Assembly (NCBI GenBank): GCA_937973565.1
Contig: CALJKQ010000064.1
Span: 1 to 64,000, forward strand
DNA length: 64,000 bases
Source: an uncultured Saprospiraceae bacterium
GTDB taxonomy: Bacteria; Bacteroidota; Bacteroidia; Chitinophagales; Saprospiraceae
Reading direction: 5' to 3'
In this document: piece after piece, positions 61,865 to 64,000 of the stretch
Layout: the number at the start of each line of letters is the position of its first letter
How positions within the stretch are numbered: position 1 is the first letter of the stretch
The notes under the pieces: generated by a model
The model's input: the letters and a program-made list of their open reading frames with translations, nothing else
What the model was told of the DNA's origin: nothing
Databases searched by the model: none
Position numbers and translations under genes: made by a program

Positions 61865-62413
61865 CTATTTTTGTTGAGGCTTCCATAGAGAATAAGTGAG
61901 ATTTATAACAAAAATCAACTGTGAAGTTAAAAAGATAAATAGACAGATAAAAATAAAAAGGTCAGCGTATTGGCTTTTATACATGTTAGCTTCTTTGTAA
62001 TAGTGGCCCTGACCAGATACAAAAAATATTATCAACAACAAGGTTGCCACAGAAATCCAGGCATGGACAGCACTTAACCCTTTGTTGAAGCTTCGTTTCA
62101 TAACGGTTGGGATGAGATAATATGCCAGGGTACATAGTCCCAATATCAAAGCCACAGCCATATACAAATGAAAGGTAGCTATAACCAAATAAGTATCATG
62201 CCATTGAAGATCAAATAAGGCACTTCCCGACCATATAGTATTTATACTGGCCAACAAAATCGTTGAGAGAAAACCGATGGCAAATAAGCGGGTACCTGGG
62301 TTTGAAGATAGGTTTGTGTATTGGGTGATGATATATTTGGAAAAAAGAATGGCAGCAGTAAAGATGCAAATATAAATTAGAAGGGAATACAGATGGGGCG
62401 GAGCAGCATTCAT
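61865..62413 (-). CDS. Short COX1-like membrane protein
   Basis: 182 residues with five membrane helices. The stretch LQWHDTYLVIATFHLYMAVA resembles the heme-copper oxidase subunit I segment HDTYFVVAHFHYV, in which the two His bind haems a3 and a. Here the first is replaced by Thr (ATFH) and only the second remains. The catalytic subunit has about 12 helices and over 500 residues. Thus this looks like a short, non-catalytic relative, or a single-haem variant; similarity is local. It stands alone with no oxidase genes. Confidence 0.55.
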   Translation of the reverse strand: MNAAPPHLYSLLIYICIFTAAILFSKYIITQYTNLSSNPGTRLFAIGFLSTILLASINTIWSGSALFDLQWHDTYLVIATFHLYMAVALILGLCTLAYYLIPTVMKRSFNKGLSAVHAWISVATLLLIIFFVSGQGHYYKEANMYKSQYADLFIFICLFIFLTSQLIFVINLTYSLWKPQQK

Positions 62414-62554
62414 GACTTTTTTAATTTTAAGTAAATTTACAACTTATTTTATTATGAAATGGAATTTAGCATATGATATCTAAAGCTGCTGAATGTAGAT
62501 GGAATACTTAATTAGTAAATTTCTTAAAAGACAGAGCTCGAATAAATTTTTATT

Positions 62555-62587
62555 AAAGTAAGCAGCCTTCCACAGGCTGCTTACTTT
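62555..62587 (-). terminator. Intrinsic terminator after the lipoprotein gene at 62618
   Basis: Perfect 13-bp inverted repeat AAAGTAAGCAGCC / GGCTGCTTACTTT with a 7-base loop, 30 bases after the stop. The minus strand continues AT-rich. Confidence 0.82.
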
Positions 62588-62617
62588 ATGCTACAGATTC
62601 TTCCTTTAGTGGAAAAT

Positions 62618-63100
62618 TTAATCCCTGCGTTTTAATTCGATTTCCTTTTCATCCAGGGTCTTACTGTTGAAATCCACGGATTCTTTCACCAACAATCTGG
62701 CTTTGATTACAGATGGATAGTTGGTAAATTGAGATGTGTTATCAAAAAGTACCCAGGTAACCGTAGGAGAGTTGTTAATTGAACATTCAATATTAAATCC
62801 AATGAATAGTAGATTATTAGAATAATTAATTGAGCCTACACTGCCCAGCAAATCTTTTTTAATGGGATTTAAAGTATTGATATAATATGGTTTTATCAGA
62901 GTCTTTGAATTATCTATTCCAACTAAAATAGACTTATCCAAACAATGAAAATTGACATCGGTTTCATAAAAAGTATAACTATCCTTTTTAATGCAGTCAA
63001 TTTCTCCGTATGGAATTTCATCAGCGCTGCAGTTGACATCATTTTGATCACAGCAGGCAAGGACACAGAGAGAAACAGGAAGTATGATTAGCCATTTCAT
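62618..63100 (-). CDS. Putative lipoprotein, unknown function
   Basis: 160 residues with signal ILPVSLCVLACCDQN and a lipobox ending at the first Cys of the CC pair. Further Cys in VNCSADEIPYGEIDC and ECSINNS suggest disulfides in a small beta fold. No recognised domain. Its ATG overlaps the TGA of the T9SS-cargo gene (ATGA), so the two are coupled and may act together. Confidence 0.65.
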   Translation of the reverse strand: MKWLIILPVSLCVLACCDQNDVNCSADEIPYGEIDCIKKDSYTFYETDVNFHCLDKSILVGIDNSKTLIKPYYINTLNPIKKDLLGSVGSINYSNNLLFIGFNIECSINNSPTVTWVLFDNTSQFTNYPSVIKARLLVKESVDFNSKTLDEKEIELKRRD

Positions 63101-64000
63101 TGTTTAATAATTTTATTCCAGAAGTTATTGCCATTACTATCAGTGAGCAGAACCACATACATACCTTTCACCAAATTGGGTAATGCAACACTAAAATACT
63201 GATATTCAAACGAATCCACTAGCGTTTGGTCCAAAATCTTTGTTCCTTTAAGATCATATATTTTTATTGCATATATTTTTGTGTCTTCATTCAATACAAT
63301 GTTGAGTTCATTTGCTGTTAATGGATTCGGATATATTTTGATGCTATTTTTATCAGCTCTGCTGAGAAGGATAGACTCATTTCTGTTTTTTAAACCGATA
63401 CTATCTCTGATAATATCATTTAGCAAAGATATTTCAGATACGTTAATCTGTTTATTTCTTATTTTGGTAACATCAGGATTGGGACCACACCCAATCAAAG
63501 CTACACAATCACTCATACATTTTATTTTTACATCACAACAATTGGTTGTTTCAAACGCTCCTGGCCATGGTCCAAATGAACCGATAAAGGATCCTGTTAA
63601 AAGTTTCATGGTAGCAAGTCCAAAAGGAGGGTCATCAAAAACTACAGACCAGTTGGATTCACTGGTATTATTGGGTTCATCCACAGGGGGTAGATCCTCT
63701 GTGGATGCATCAAGACTGCCTAAAGTATAGGCCCCGATTTTTTCACACTCACAGTATGCTGGCACTTCTCCTTCCTCGTTGGGAATTGTATTTAATACGG
63801 TTGCCAAATAAAAATCAGAATTAATTTGGGCAATGGCTTCTCCATGGTTGACAACTTTACCCCCAAATGTTGCATTTGATACTAAGGTAAACTTCAATTC
63901 ATCTCCGGGAGCTATTTCATATCTTTTCTGACCATGAAACAAGGTGTAATCATCCAGGTTTAATTCACCGCACAGACTTTCAGCGAAAGTGCTGTTGTAA
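63097..64000 (-). CDS. T9SS-exported protein (5'-truncated by window edge)
   Basis: The C-terminal 301 codons of a larger protein; the frame is open to base 64000. The last 80 residues are a type A T9SS sorting domain (IKIYPNPLTANELNIVLNED, IYDLKGTKIL, LVKGMYVVLLTDSNG). The part before contains a beta-rich domain (YEIAPGDELKFTLVSNATFG, VNHGEAIAQINSDFYLATV) and a Cys-rich strip with NCCDVKIKCMSDCVALIGC. It is exported and then attached at the cell surface or released. The N-terminal domains are outside the window. Confidence 0.85.
   Translation of the reverse strand, partial: YNSTFAESLCGELNLDDYTLFHGQKRYEIAPGDELKFTLVSNATFGGKVVNHGEAIAQINSDFYLATVLNTIPNEEGEVPAYCECEKIGAYTLGSLDASTEDLPPVDEPNNTSESNWSVVFDDPPFGLATMKLLTGSFIGSFGPWPGAFETTNCCDVKIKCMSDCVALIGCGPNPDVTKIRNKQINVSEISLLNDIIRDSIGLKNRNESILLSRADKNSIKIYPNPLTANELNIVLNEDTKIYAIKIYDLKGTKILDQTLVDSFEYQYFSVALPNLVKGMYVVLLTDSNGNNFWNKIIKQ

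Overview
This 64 kb window comes from a Bacteroidota genome, most likely a Saprospiria-type or related environmental lineage. The evidence is a SusC/SusD pair, several TonB-dependent receptors with CarboxypepD_reg-like domains, a FecR anti-sigma factor with an ECF sigma factor, a type IX secretion (T9SS) C-terminal domain, DUF6913- and DUF6702-like genes, and promoters of the Bacteroidota form (TTTG or TTG, 19-20 bases, then TAnnTTTG). The family-level placement is inference. Bases 1-21 match the end of an Illumina read-2 adapter, so the left edge is a contig end carrying library sequence. The right edge cuts a gene.

Layout. 22-7252: truncated M19 dipeptidase, a CarboxypepD_reg-like protein, an MtfA-like membrane protein that has lost its HExxH motif, Ogt, a gluconokinase / 6-phosphogluconate dehydrogenase fusion, dapA, a DUF6913-like gene and a TIGR01777 epimerase. 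7296-12761: an ECF sigma / zincin lipoprotein / FecR / TonB-receptor operon, divergent from a two-domain Cys-bounded lipoprotein with a Gly-His-Gly-Pro linker. 12763-17023: haem-binding c-type protein and mreC-mreD-mrdA-folA. 17179-20937: a mammalian-type PTPS and a four-gene envelope operon (LolA-like, secreted YidD, two TPR/membrane paralogues). 21153-25629: small OMP, aroQ, recQ, kdsD-like isomerase. 25945-30938: three tandem POT peptide transporters. 30942-45404: a LacI regulator and TonB receptor on one strand, with twin CAAACGTTTG operators between them and a divergent SusC-SusD-CRTAC1-CRTAC1 operon. A strong intrinsic terminator lies after susD. 45408-51416: adenine deaminase, thiolase, and a secreted zinc metalloprotease. 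51417-52500: a noncoding-rich stretch with a 60-codon gene, a 29-bp tandem repeat and a hairpin-rich element between 17-bp direct repeats. 52501-57359: rpsT, a DUF6702-like gene, ahcY, a second ECF sigma / anti-sigma / Spy-like operon, and a KirBac-type potassium channel. 57781-61734: a membrane adenylate cyclase, a cNMP-binding patatin phospholipase and an HD phosphohydrolase, all in the same direction. 61865-64000: a five-helix COX1-like membrane protein and a lipoprotein / T9SS-cargo pair.

The best candidates for undescribed biology are the cyclase / cNMP-patatin / HD module (a possible synthesise-sense-remove cAMP circuit acting on lipids), the GntK-Gnd fusion whose second half begins at a methionine matching a native gnd start, the LacI-controlled SusCD-CRTAC1 locus that has no carbohydrate-active enzyme, the secreted YidD operon, and the ECF/zincin-lipoprotein/FecR/TonB operon. 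No tRNA, rRNA, CRISPR array, prophage or insertion sequence was seen.
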